Shown here piece by piece: positions 1 through 9,126 of a stretch of 64,000 nucleotides of DNA; the first letter of the stretch is position 1; each line of letters begins with the position of its first letter. The notes under the pieces were generated by a model. It was given only the letters and a program-made list of their open reading frames with translations. It ran no database searches and had not been told where the DNA came from. The stretch comes from SB11 sp943370295 (lineage in GTDB: Bacteria; Bacteroidota; Bacteroidia; UBA8524). The stretch is taken from NCBI GenBank assembly GCA_943370295.1, contig CALRQL020000010.1:1-64000 (forward strand), written 5' to 3'. Position numbers and translations under genes: made by a program.

Positions 1-20
1 CCATTTATCACTTACTGTCT

Positions 21-530
21 ATGCAATGCCAACACTGTAAAGGAATTTGTATCAAAAAAGGGATGTATAAACGTAGGCAACTTTACCGTTGCAAACAGTG
101 TTTGAAATATCAACGCAGAACCTACATTTATAAAAAAGCAGTAGACAATATTAATATTGCATTACTAAACAATGAAGGAGTTAGTGTAAGTTCAATCAGT
201 CGGATTACCAGCATTCCCAAGACTACCGTATTAAGAAAGTTACAAGCTATTAGCAAAAAAATCATTCAACCCATTTATACCGAAACAGGACAGGATTACG
301 AAATAGATGAACTTAGAACTTATGTAGGGAACAAATCAAACGAATGCTGGGTAATATATGCTATTAACAGAACCACAAAGCAAGTAATAGACTTTGCAGT
401 AGGCAGAAGAACTAAAAAGAACATCAAAAAAATTATAGATACTGTATTACGGTCGTGTCCCAAATTATCACCTACGCATAAGAAAGTTACGGAAGTACCG
501 AGAAATCGGGAGCATATTGTTTTACTTTAA
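21..530 (+). pseudogene. Truncated IS1-family transposase
   Basis: Residues 1-30 form an InsA-like zinc ribbon (C3, C6, C24, C27). A helix-turn-helix follows at about 50-75, then the start of the DDE domain with D96-E97 in the conserved DELRT context, and a VIDFAVGRRTKK stretch typical of IS1. IS1-family transposases in this phylum are usually longer, and the second Asp, the Glu and the C-terminal part are missing here. IS1 similarity stops near position 450. The frame then runs into an unrelated repeat unit that supplies the last 25 or so residues. This is a decayed insertion sequence and probably inactive. No terminal inverted repeat was recognised; the left end may lie before the window. 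Confidence 0.8.
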
Positions 531-620
531 GAGAATGAATAAGTTGCAAACTTATTTTACATATTCTCACAAGTCGCTGTACACAGCCTGCGCGACAGAC
601 TTGCGAGAGCGGGAGAAATA
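451..620 (+). repeat. Dispersed repeat, copy A
   Basis: This starts with GGTCGTGTCCCAAATTATCA, contains the small palindrome CCGAGAAATCGG and ends in GCGCGACAGACTTGCGAGAG. The same order of blocks recurs at 1521-1686 and, shortened, at 2229-2293 and 2590-2620. The last block reads LRDRLARAG in one frame and continues open to a stop at 708-710, overlapping the next gene. An upstream stop at 540-542 closes that frame, so the repeat is not an intact gene here. Confidence 0.8.
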
Positions 621-663
621 AAAAAACTAAGAGATAAACAACAAACACTTATAAAAGAACGAG

Positions 664-1362
664 ATGAAATCAGTGCCATTATTAATGAAGTTACTCTTTA
701 TTCCGAATAGGGTTATTCTGTTTTATTTTTTTTGTTCAATTATTTTTTTAAATTGTAGACAGAAAAAACGTGGTGATAATTTTGTTATAGAATCTGAGGT
801 AGATTCTGCGGATGAGTTTGTCGGAGTTATTAGGAAAATTCCCTTTAATGACAAAGATTCTTTAAAAATATTTACGATTAAGGATACAATTTTTTTTGAA
901 ACAGAGTTAGGCTCATACGGATACAATTGTGGAGAAGAACTCGTCTCAGATATTAGTTTAGATAAACTACCGAGTATAGTTTTTGACAGTCATTTAATAG
1001 ATAGTACTAAAGGGCAATCTGTATTTTTGCTCAAAGACACTATTTTATTTGTATCGTTTGTGAACTCCCTTTATCAGCCAAGACTTTTTTGTTTTAAGAA
1101 AAAAAATAATATTTTTCAGCCTTATTTAGTATATTATAGGAACAATATATTAAGAGGTGTTAGTAGTTGGGGAGGTATCTATGTTGTTGATACATCAAAG
1201 AGTTTGTTAATTACTATTGGTAGAGACTTGACTAAATTTGAAAAAACCTCACAATGGAATTTCATTGAATCTTTTTTTCGTTTGGGTGAGGAAAATATTT
1301 TATATGTTAATTCTGTAGATTTGGATTCTAATAAGTATAAAATTATTTTGGAGTATTGGTAG
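664..1362 (+). CDS. Putative lipoprotein of unknown function
   Basis: The 232-residue product begins with a signal peptide ending in a lipobox (I-F-L-N-C, Cys about residue 31), so it should be anchored in a membrane. The rest is rich in Phe, Asp, Ser and Lys, with no motif I recognise. The ATG at 664 is used; an in-frame ATG at 685 would also keep the signal peptide. The start lies inside the tail of the LRDRLARAG reading frame from the upstream repeat. Sequence composition is strongly AT-rich compared with the efflux genes downstream, which fits a transferred orphan gene. An immunity or cargo role is speculation. Confidence 0.6.
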   Translation: MKSVPLLMKLLFIPNRVILFYFFCSIIFLNCRQKKRGDNFVIESEVDSADEFVGVIRKIPFNDKDSLKIFTIKDTIFFETELGSYGYNCGEELVSDISLDKLPSIVFDSHLIDSTKGQSVFLLKDTILFVSFVNSLYQPRLFCFKKKNNIFQPYLVYYRNNILRGVSSWGGIYVVDTSKSLLITIGRDLTKFEKTSQWNFIESFFRLGEENILYVNSVDLDSNKYKIILEYW

Positions 1363-1363
1363 T

Positions 1364-1395
1364 GGGTAGTGGTCAAAAAGGGTAGTGGTCAAAAA
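1364..1395 (+). repeat. Perfect tandem repeat, 2 x 16 bp
   Basis: The unit GGGTAGTGGTCAAAAA occurs twice in a row directly after the stop codon of the lipoprotein gene. Its role is unknown. Confidence 0.9.
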
Positions 1396-1520
1396 TAGTT
1401 GGTGTTTACGGTATTGTTCCATTTTGTATATACGTAATTTGGATTTGATTATCAATGGTTTATGAAATAGTGTGACAAAACAGCCATGGGTTTAGGTACG
1501 TTAAAGTCGGAAATAGTGTC

Positions 1521-1686
1521 GGTAGTATCCCAAATTATCACCTTTGTATAAAAAAGTTATGGAAGTCCCGAGAAATCGGGAGCATATTGTTTTACTTTAA
1601 AAGAATGAATAAGTTACAAATTTATTTTACATATTCTCACAAGTCCCTGCCGCACAGCCTGCGCGACAGACTTGCGAGAGCGGGGT
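1521..1686 (+). repeat. Dispersed repeat, copy B
   Basis: This copy has the same block order as copy A, with the CCGAGAAATCGG palindrome and the LRDRLARAG-coding end. Here the reading frame is open across most of the unit and ends with a TAA at 1710-1712, immediately before the ATG of the next gene at 1713. It differs from copy A by scattered substitutions and a one-base length change near 578. Confidence 0.8.
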
Positions 1687-1712
1687 ATGAAATTATTTTA
1701 AAACGTAAATAA

Positions 1713-2186
1713 ATGATATTTGAAACAGGTATAGACGAAGTAGGTACTTACGGAGCGTATCATAATGGGTACTTTAAAAAAAGAGATGTGTTAATATTTC
1801 CCTATATTAATACGCATCTGACAACTGCTCATCCATTAAACAAATCAGGTAGTTTTGTTTTTTTAGATTATTGCTATATTGTAATTTTTGATCCTGTTTT
1901 TATAAAAGAAATGGAAATGGAGTATGAAGAATATGACTTTTCAACCTTTAATAAACCTGATATTATTTCCTTAGGAGGTGTTAATATTACGGATAAGCAC
2001 GATACAGGTTTTATCATTAGGTGTTCAAGAGCTTTTTTGCAAGTGGAAGAAAATTATACTTTTTCAAAAGATCTTTTTATTCCGGTTGATATGCCATTAC
2101 TTAAGCGAAATATGGATGAAGAAAAAGTTAGTCTTTTTTTTAACCCGGATAATTTTCCTTCCAATTTGAAAAAATTATTAGAATAG
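1713..2186 (+). CDS. Hypothetical protein, possible orphan immunity-type protein
   Basis: The product is a 157-residue soluble acidic protein with no signal peptide and no motif I can name. It starts directly at the stop codon of the repeat-derived LRDRLARAG frame and is followed within 45 bp by another repeat copy. Its size, acidity and position between repeat copies resemble immunity-like genes left behind by polymorphic toxin loci, but no toxin gene is present, so this is only an analogy. An alternative frame inside it (1978-2169) is a shadow. Confidence 0.5.
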   Translation: MIFETGIDEVGTYGAYHNGYFKKRDVLIFPYINTHLTTAHPLNKSGSFVFLDYCYIVIFDPVFIKEMEMEYEEYDFSTFNKPDIISLGGVNITDKHDTGFIIRCSRAFLQVEENYTFSKDLFIPVDMPLLKRNMDEEKVSLFFNPDNFPSNLKKLLE

Positions 2187-2679
2187 AGGGGTGGTCGGCA
2201 GTGGCAGTGTTTCAATTATCACCTGAACGGTCGTGTTCCAAATTATCACCTGCGTATAAAAAAGTTATGGAAGTCCCGATTTCTCGGGACTTCTTCATTT
2301 ATACCCGTTTCCAATTACTACGTATCTAAAAGTTCTTTGACCTCCTGAAACTGCTATGTATTGGCAAACCCCGCAAGCCCCTGTGCGGGGCGTAACAAAA
2401 ATAACACGATAACCGTGTAACTGGATAACACCGTAACAGAGCTAAACAACTGTCCCACTTTGCCCCACGTGTTCGGGACAGTTTTGTGAAGTGTAAAGCT
2501 CACAAAATCAAAACAATGCTATCTAAAAACGACTGTCCCGCCTGTCCCACCCAAAAGTGAAAAGAGGGATAACGGATGCCACCCCAACGGGTCGTGTTCA
2601 AAATTAGCAGCTCTGTATAAATGAAAGAGGCACTTTACACAATCGTAAAATGCCCCTTATAGGTATATTCAATAAATCT
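2187..2679. repeat. Gene-free stretch with repeat copies C and D
   Basis: Copy C (2229-2293) keeps the first half of the repeat and ends in the hairpin GTCCCGATTTCTCGGGAC. Copy D (2590-2620) keeps only the first 30 bases in diverged form. A GC hairpin CCCCGCAAGCCCCTGTGCGGGG lies near 2370, and several CTGTCCC/GGGACAG blocks lie at 2450-2550. No coding sequence was seen. Confidence 0.6.
2629..2654 (-). terminator. Terminator of the efflux operon
   Basis: On the minus strand a stem GGCATTTTAC / GTAAAGTGCC with one mismatch is followed by the T-rich TCTTTCATTTAT. It lies just beyond the stop codon of the outer-membrane channel gene. Confidence 0.6.
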
Positions 2680-4122
2680 TTATCGCCAGCCGCCGCCTAA
2701 TGCGCGGTAAATATTTACCATTGCCTTCATTTGTTGCATTTTGGTTTCTACAAGGTCAAATCGGGAGTCTAAGGCATCGCGTTGGGTCATCAGTACTTCC
2801 ATGTAATCTGCTCTGGCCGATTTAAAAAGGCTGGTAGAGATGTTGATGGATTGGGTAAGGGCTTGCACCTGTAATGCTTTTAGCGAATAGCTGGTATCAA
2901 GGTTGTTGATGTTAGAAAGTTGGTTCACTACCTCGATGTATGCCTTTAAAATGGTTTGCTCGTAATTGTAAGCAGCTTGTACCTGCCTTGCGTTGGCAGA
3001 GTTATAACTGGCTTTGATGGCATTTCGGTTAATTAGCGGTGCAACCAAATCACCTGCCAACGAGTAGGCTAAGGATTGTGGTGTGGTTACTAAATATTGC
3101 GGATTAAAGGCGTTTAGCCCCACACCCGCAGTAAGCCTTACTGAAGGGTAGAAGTTGGCTTTTGCTACTTTAATATCCAGCTTTGCAGCCACCAGTTCAA
3201 GTTCAGCTTGTTTAATATCAGGTCGGTTTTGCAACAACTGTGATGGAATTCCGGCTTTAACAATTGTTGGAGTTAACTCGTTAAACGATTGCGAGTTCCT
3301 CAACACCGGCTGGGGGAATCGGCCTACCAAAAAATTAATGCGGTTTTCGGTTTCCCTAATGGCCTGTAGGATATAAAACTGATGGCTTTGGTTTTTAAAT
3401 ACCTCGGCTTCAAATTTGCGTACTGCCAATTCGGTAACCTTGGCCGCATCTTTTTGCAGTTTCACAATTTCCAAAGCGTCTTGCTGTATTTGGATATTGC
3501 TTTGCAATATTGATAATTGGTTATCCAATGCCATTAGCTCGTAGTATGAGTTTGCAATTTCAGCCACCAACGAGGTTACCATGAAGTTTCTTCCTTCTAC
3601 CGACGATAGGTATTTGGTTACGGCTGATTTTTTTGCATTGTGCAGCTTATTCCAAATATCCAGTTCCCACGAGGCCATTGCAGTTACCATGAAATCGGGC
3701 ACAGGGTCGGGCATTTCCTTTCCGGGTTCAATCTCGGTGGTTGCTTCCATAGCTCCCAATCTGGTGTATCGGCCTGTTTTCTCAACACCTGCACCACCTC
3801 CAAGTCCAACAAAGGGCAAGTATTCTCCTCGTTTAGCCCGTATTTCATTTTGCAATACCTGAATTTCCTGCAAAGTGATATTCAGTTCTTGGTTGTTTTT
3901 TATTGCAGTATCAATAAGGGCGATGAGGTAAGGGTCGGTAAAAAAATCCTTCCATTTCACCGCTGCTGAGTTAACAGTGTCCTGCTCACTGTTGTATGAG
4001 ACAGGCACTGTTTTATTCTCTTTTTTCTGAACTATAGTGGGGATATTACAACTTGCGTATATCAGTGCAATACAGATAATCCCTAAGGGTTTATATATGT
4101 TATTTATGGTCATTGCCTTCAC
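2680..4122 (-). CDS. RND efflux outer-membrane lipoprotein (TolC/OprM/NodT family)
   Basis: The product is the outer-membrane exit duct of a tripartite RND pump and trimerises to span the outer membrane and periplasm. The 480-residue length is normal for the family. The N-terminus carries a lipobox (L-I-Y-A-S-C). Two outer_efflux repeats follow, with family hallmarks such as ELDIW, a LLQNRPDIKQAE stretch near residue 295 and ANFYPSVRLTAG. The C-terminus ends in RALGGGWR, the usual end of the family. It is the last gene of the operon and overlaps the permease gene by 23 bp, which implies cotranscription and translational coupling. Confidence 0.96.
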   Translation of the reverse strand: MKAMTINNIYKPLGIICIALIYASCNIPTIVQKKENKTVPVSYNSEQDTVNSAAVKWKDFFTDPYLIALIDTAIKNNQELNITLQEIQVLQNEIRAKRGEYLPFVGLGGGAGVEKTGRYTRLGAMEATTEIEPGKEMPDPVPDFMVTAMASWELDIWNKLHNAKKSAVTKYLSSVEGRNFMVTSLVAEIANSYYELMALDNQLSILQSNIQIQQDALEIVKLQKDAAKVTELAVRKFEAEVFKNQSHQFYILQAIRETENRINFLVGRFPQPVLRNSQSFNELTPTIVKAGIPSQLLQNRPDIKQAELELVAAKLDIKVAKANFYPSVRLTAGVGLNAFNPQYLVTTPQSLAYSLAGDLVAPLINRNAIKASYNSANARQVQAAYNYEQTILKAYIEVVNQLSNINNLDTSYSLKALQVQALTQSINISTSLFKSARADYMEVLMTQRDALDSRFDLVETKMQQMKAMVNIYRALGGGWR

Positions 4123-7100
4123 TATCGGGTTGCGGAAAATGGTCTAATGAATGTGTTAGGTTTTCGGTGAGCGAATCGTCTTCTTCGTCTTTTATCAGTT
4201 TGCGTCCTGAGGCAAGAGAGCCAAAAATGAAATACAAACCGGGCACGATAATTACCCCGAAGATGGTACCGAAAAGCATACCACCCAGTGCTGACGACCC
4301 TATGGTACGGTTACCAATAGCACCTGCACCGTGAGCAATCACCAGCGGAATAAGTCCGGCGATAAACGCAAACGAGGTCATTAGGATGGGACGGAAACGC
4401 ACTTTGGCTCCTTCAATAGCAGCTTCGAGTACGGTGGCTCCTTGTCGGTGTTTTTGTACGGCAAACTCTACAATAAGTACTGCGTTTTTACCCAACAAAC
4501 CTACCAGCATTACCAGCCCTACTTGAGCGTAGATGTCATTGGCCAGTCCTAAACCTTTAATCAGTAAGAATGAACCGAAAACACCCGCAGGTAATGAGAA
4601 AACAACGGCCAATGGGATAATAAAGCTTTCGTATTGTGCGGCCAGTACAAAGTAAACGAACACCAACACGATAATGAAAATGTAAATGGCTTCGTTTCCG
4701 CGTCTTGTTTCATCGTACGATAATGCTGCCCAGTCAATATCATATCCGTGGGGTAGGGTTTGGGCGGCAACTTCTTGTACGGCTTTTATGGCTTCACCGC
4801 TACTAAATCCATTGGCAGGCCCCCCTCTAATACCGGCGGTATTGTACATGTTGTATCGGTTAATCTCGTTAGGCCCTTGTGTTTTCTTTATTTTCATAAA
4901 GGCTGAAAAGGGCACCATCTCGTCTTTATCGTTCTTCACAAACAGGTTCATTACATCCGTTGGCAGCCTACGGTATTCGGGTGCGGCCTGTACAAACACT
5001 TTAAAGAAACGTTGGTATTTGATAAAGCCTAACTCGTAAGTGCTTCCCACGTAAATAGAGAGCGTATTCATGGCATTGCCAATGGTTACACCCTTTTGCA
5101 TGGCCAGTTGGTTATCAATTTCAATTTCGTATTGAGGGAAATTGGCGCTAAAAAAGGTAAACAAGCCTGTAAGCTCTTTGCGTTTTTTCAACTCGCTCAT
5201 AAAATCAGTGGTAACCTTTTCCAACTCTTTGTAGTCGCCTGAGTTAGTTTTGTCCAACAACTGTAAAGCAAATCCGCCCGCAGCACCAAAGCCGGGTACA
5301 GCCGGAGGGTCAAAAAATTCAATGGTAGCACCGGGGATGTCTTTGGCTTTTTCCTCCAGTTCTTCAATAATTTCAACCACTGTGTGTTTTCGTTCCGACC
5401 AAGGTTTCAAGTTGATAAGACAAGTACCTGCGTTTGAACCCCGTCCTTCGGTAAGTACTTCATAACCTGCTATAGACGAAACTGATTTTACTCCCTCAAC
5501 CGATAAGATGTGTTCTTCTAACTTGTTCGATAAGTCGTTGGTTCGTTCAAGGGTTGAGCCCGGAGGGGTTTGTATAATGGCATACAGCATCCCTTGGTCT
5601 TCGCTTGGGATAAACCCTGTAGGTAAGCTGTTTGATATAAAGAAGATACCTAATGCAAACAGCGCAAAAAACGCGAAGGTAACTATACGGCGGTGTGCAA
5701 TTAAACGCAGCAACCAAACGTATTTACCTGTAAGTTTTTCAAAACCGCGGTTAAACCCGTCAAGTGCGCGGTTAAGCCATGTTTTCTTTTTAGGTTTTCC
5801 GTGGGTATTCCTCAAAATCATTGCACACAGCACGGGAGTTACCGTAAGGGCCACAATACCTGAAAGCACGATAGAAGATGCCATGGTGATTGAAAACTGC
5901 CGGTAAAAGGTTCCCACAGGGCCTGTCATAAAGGATACAGGAACAAACACAGATACCATGAGCAGTGTAATGGCGATGACAGCACCGCTAATTTCACCAA
6001 GCACTTTTTTTACTGCATTGTAAGGGGAGAGGTGAGGTTCTTCTTCCATTTTGGCATGGACGGCCTCTACCACCACAATGGCATCATCCACCACTATACC
6101 AATGGCCAGTACCAGCGCAAACAGGGTAATCATGTTAATGGTTAGCCCAAACAACTGTATAAAGAAGAAAGCACCTACCAGTGATATAGGAACGGCTAAG
6201 GTTGGGATAAGGGTAGAGCGCCAATCGCCCAAGAAAATAAACACTACCAATGCCACAAGGATAAAAGCATCGCGCAGGGTATGGATTACGTTTTCAATAG
6301 AGGCATCCAAGAAGTTAGAAACGTCGTAACTCACTTCATACTCCATACCGGGAGGGAATGAGCCTTTTAACTCTTCTAACTTGGCTTTTACTTCTTTAAT
6401 TACCTCGCTGGCGTTACTACCGTATGTTTGCTTTAATACAATCGCAGCCGAGGGGTGGCCGTTCATGTTGGAGTAAATATCATAGTACTCACTACCTAAG
6501 TTAACCGTGGCAATATCTTTTAGCCTTAAAATCTCACCTTCGGGGTTGGCTTTTACAATAACGTTTTCATATTGTTTAGGGTCGTTAAAACGGTCAGAGT
6601 AAGCCAATACATACTCAAGGGCTTCGGCTCTGCTACCGTCGCCACGACCAATCCTCCCGGGCTTACCGATAATACTTTGGTCGGCCAGTGCTTCCATTAC
6701 CTCATCCGGAGAGATGTTGTAAGCCCGCATACGGTCGGGATTCAGCCACACACGCATTGCGTATTGGCGGCTACCCAATATTCTTACTTGGCCAATACCG
6801 TTTATCCTTTGCAGCTCAGGTACCATGTTTACCCCTGCATAGTTGAACAGGAATTTCATGTTGGCACTGGTATCCTTGCTGTAAAGGTTTACATACATAA
6901 GCATACTGGGAATTACAGGGGTAATCACCACCCCTTCGCGCTGTACCAAATCGGGGAGGCGGTTTCTCACCTGCTCCACACGGTTGGAGACCTGCACGAG
7001 TGCTTGGTTAATATCAGTGCCGGGGTTGAAAATCACCTGTATGTTGGCTTCACCCGCGCTGGTTGCATCAGAGGCCATGTAGCGCATACCCCAAGCACCG

Positions 7101-7309
7101 TTGATGGCTTGCTCAAGGGGAATAATAACCGACTCAGTAAGCGATTTTGCACTGGCACCGGGGTAGGATGCACTCACCATTACTACGGGGGGTGCAACTT
7201 CGGGAAATTGAGATGTAGGCAGCGTTTCAATGGCCAGCGTACCTAGGAATATAATAACAAGTGATATTACTATAGCTAGTACGGGCCTATGAATAAATTT
7301 ATTAAACAT
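4100..7309 (-). CDS. RND multidrug efflux permease (HAE1/AcrB family)
   Basis: This is the inner-membrane proton/drug antiporter of the pump. The 1069 residues match the family's usual length. It has twelve expected membrane segments and two large periplasmic loops. The proton-relay aspartates are present in AIGIVVDDAIVVVE (TM4) and the relay lysine in GLLGKNAVLIVE (TM10). The N-terminal FIHRPVLAIVISL start is typical. The tail after residue 1040 is short and acidic. The adaptor gene ends 23 bp upstream and the channel gene overlaps downstream, giving adaptor-permease-channel. The substrate cannot be read from the sequence. Confidence 0.97.
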   Translation of the reverse strand: MFNKFIHRPVLAIVISLVIIFLGTLAIETLPTSQFPEVAPPVVMVSASYPGASAKSLTESVIIPLEQAINGAWGMRYMASDATSAGEANIQVIFNPGTDINQALVQVSNRVEQVRNRLPDLVQREGVVITPVIPSMLMYVNLYSKDTSANMKFLFNYAGVNMVPELQRINGIGQVRILGSRQYAMRVWLNPDRMRAYNISPDEVMEALADQSIIGKPGRIGRGDGSRAEALEYVLAYSDRFNDPKQYENVIVKANPEGEILRLKDIATVNLGSEYYDIYSNMNGHPSAAIVLKQTYGSNASEVIKEVKAKLEELKGSFPPGMEYEVSYDVSNFLDASIENVIHTLRDAFILVALVVFIFLGDWRSTLIPTLAVPISLVGAFFFIQLFGLTINMITLFALVLAIGIVVDDAIVVVEAVHAKMEEEPHLSPYNAVKKVLGEISGAVIAITLLMVSVFVPVSFMTGPVGTFYRQFSITMASSIVLSGIVALTVTPVLCAMILRNTHGKPKKKTWLNRALDGFNRGFEKLTGKYVWLLRLIAHRRIVTFAFFALFALGIFFISNSLPTGFIPSEDQGMLYAIIQTPPGSTLERTNDLSNKLEEHILSVEGVKSVSSIAGYEVLTEGRGSNAGTCLINLKPWSERKHTVVEIIEELEEKAKDIPGATIEFFDPPAVPGFGAAGGFALQLLDKTNSGDYKELEKVTTDFMSELKKRKELTGLFTFFSANFPQYEIEIDNQLAMQKGVTIGNAMNTLSIYVGSTYELGFIKYQRFFKVFVQAAPEYRRLPTDVMNLFVKNDKDEMVPFSAFMKIKKTQGPNEINRYNMYNTAGIRGGPANGFSSGEAIKAVQEVAAQTLPHGYDIDWAALSYDETRRGNEAIYIFIIVLVFVYFVLAAQYESFIIPLAVVFSLPAGVFGSFLLIKGLGLANDIYAQVGLVMLVGLLGKNAVLIVEFAVQKHRQGATVLEAAIEGAKVRFRPILMTSFAFIAGLIPLVIAHGAGAIGNRTIGSSALGGMLFGTIFGVIIVPGLYFIFGSLASGRKLIKDEEDDSLTENLTHSLDHFPQPDSEGNDHK

Positions 7310-7332
7310 TTGCTTTTTCTTTTATCATTACA

Positions 7333-8415
7333 CTACTCAACATATACTTTCAAGTGTTGGAACACCTTGTTGGGCTCTTCATACTCGCAGGTAATTTTAT
7401 CTTTATCCTTTACCTTCCGTATGCCTTCCAGCAGTATTCTTTCGTTTTCCTTTAAACCGCTTTTCACCACATAAATGTCGGGCATTTCAGCACTAACGGT
7501 TATTTCGCGTTGCCTCACCACATTGTCTTTATCTACTACAAACACGTAGCGTTTTTCAAGAATTTCGAACGTGGCTTTTTGAGGGATTAATAAGGCATTT
7601 CTCATGGGGGCTGTCATTAATATATTGCCCGTTTGTCCATGCCTTAGCAGGGCTTTGGGGTTGGGGAATGTGGCTCTAAATGCAATATTTCCGGTTTCGT
7701 TATTAAAATCAGCTTCAATCGTTTCCACCACCCCTGTAAATTCAAACTTTTGTTGGTTAGCCATTAGCAGGTTCACCTTTATCAGGCTGTCTTTGGTCAA
7801 ATGGCTTTTGTAGTCCAAATATTCGGCCTCGGGCACATTAAAATACACCCACATTTTACTGTTATCAGAAAGAATAGTAAGCAAATCGCCCTCCTCTAAA
7901 AGGCTACCCTGCCTCACATGAAAGCGGTCCATAATACCGCTAAAGGGGGCACGTATTTCAGTAAAACCTAAATGCACACTTGCCAGCAATAGTTTTGCTT
8001 TGGCCTCATCGTACTTGGCTTTTGCCATTGCCAATTCGTTTTTAGATACCACATTACTATCGGCCAATGCCTTGGTATTCAGGTATTCAATCTCGGCAAA
8101 GTTGGCTTCGGCTTGTGCCTTTTGCTGTTCGGCTTGGTAAAGAGCGGGCATAATCTGAAACATCATTTGCCCTTCTTTTACAAACTGTCCTTCGTCAACA
8201 TAAATTTTTTGCAGGTAACCTCTTTCAAGAGCTCTCAATTCAATGTGCTGAATAGCATGGATTTGGCACACATACTCTCTGGTAGTAAGCGTATCTTTTT
8301 TCAATACACTGGTTACAATAAACTTAGTTTCCTCTTCTTTTACTTCGTCTTTTGTTTTGCAGCTTGTATAGCACAACAATGCGCACAAGCCCATAAACAT
8401 GAGAGTTTTTCTCAT
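7333..8415 (-). CDS. RND efflux periplasmic adaptor lipoprotein (MFP/AcrA family)
   Basis: This is the membrane-fusion protein that bridges permease and outer-membrane channel. It has 360 residues with a lipobox (L-C-Y-T-S-C). Next come a split lipoyl/barrel-sandwich domain (ERGYLQKIYVDEGQFVKEG and IRAPFSGIMDRFHVRQG) flanking a short alpha-hairpin rich in Ala, Lys and Glu, a beta-barrel, and a membrane-proximal domain. It is the first gene of the pump operon, and a hairpin sits in its leader at 8484-8512. Confidence 0.95.
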   Translation of the reverse strand: MRKTLMFMGLCALLCYTSCKTKDEVKEEETKFIVTSVLKKDTLTTREYVCQIHAIQHIELRALERGYLQKIYVDEGQFVKEGQMMFQIMPALYQAEQQKAQAEANFAEIEYLNTKALADSNVVSKNELAMAKAKYDEAKAKLLLASVHLGFTEIRAPFSGIMDRFHVRQGSLLEEGDLLTILSDNSKMWVYFNVPEAEYLDYKSHLTKDSLIKVNLLMANQQKFEFTGVVETIEADFNNETGNIAFRATFPNPKALLRHGQTGNILMTAPMRNALLIPQKATFEILEKRYVFVVDKDNVVRQREITVSAEMPDIYVVKSGLKENERILLEGIRKVKDKDKITCEYEEPNKVFQHLKVYVE

Positions 8416-8483
8416 AAATTTTATTTTTTAAGATATTATTTCGTTGGGATGCTTTTTAAGAGGTGTAAAGCATAAACACACGT

Positions 8484-8512
8484 GTCATCACTCGGTGCGA
8501 TACACCGATGAC
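8484..8512 (-). promoter_or_regulatory. Inverted repeat upstream of the efflux operon
   Basis: The arms GTCATC-CTCGGTG and CACCGATGAC surround a short loop, 70 bp upstream of the adaptor start. It may be an operator for a regulator or an RNA hairpin in the leader. No regulator gene is adjacent. The function is inferred from position alone. Confidence 0.4.
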
Positions 8513-8584
8513 GAATAGGTACTCTTATAAATGAACGTAGATAGTGGAGTTAAAGGCTTGAAGTTTGAGCCTTATGGATTAATA

Positions 8585-9007
8585 TCATATCCTGAAAACA
8601 CCGAATGCAATATGACGGTGTGTGTGTTCAGATAGATTATTATTGGGATATGAGACTTGACTTGTGAATTTGATAGGATAGGGAGAAGAATTGATAGAGA
8701 AAAGAGGAATAAAGTAGTTATTACTGTTTAAGTATTTTTTTGCGTGGGTTAGCTTGTCTTCTTCTTCATTTTCAAAAATCGGAGCGATTAAATCGTGATG
8801 AAGTCTTTTGGTACCGGGTGAGTAAGGCTTTTTTGAAAGGGTTGCGCTGTGAAAAGCTTCGTTAAGGTTTACAAACTCGCCTGTGCTGTAATCATTTACC
8901 GAGGAATACTGTGCACTGTCTTGGTGTGACGGAATAGCATGATTGCTATGACCGCACAACAGCAGGATAAAAAAAGATATGAGATATTTTGCCAGTACCC
9001 TTATCAT
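8585..9007 (-). CDS. Small exported protein of unknown function
   Basis: The product has 140 residues with an N-terminal signal peptide (hydrophobic stretch about residues 8-19, then G-H-S-N-H-A). The mature part is polar and contains several His residues (for example SEHTHRHIAFG near the C-terminus) and no recognisable domain. It lies upstream of the efflux operon on the same strand, separated by 169 bp that include the inverted repeat, so cotranscription is uncertain. The His-rich end could suggest metal contact, but that is a guess. Confidence 0.6.
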   Translation of the reverse strand: MIRVLAKYLISFFILLLCGHSNHAIPSHQDSAQYSSVNDYSTGEFVNLNEAFHSATLSKKPYSPGTKRLHHDLIAPIFENEEEDKLTHAKKYLNSNNYFIPLFSINSSPYPIKFTSQVSYPNNNLSEHTHRHIAFGVFRI

Positions 9008-9126
9008 TTTAGGTGTGCAAGATTAAATCAATTTATATTCAAAAGCAAAAAAGATACCAAGGCATCATACAATTATAAAACGTTGTAACTGACTGAAAAC
9101 AGCAACAGTAAAACAAGCGGCGTTAA

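Noticed and set aside
6572..7246. 224-codon plus-strand open frame within the efflux permease
   Set aside because: It is antisense to a fully supported AcrB-type gene and has the composition of a reading-frame shadow.
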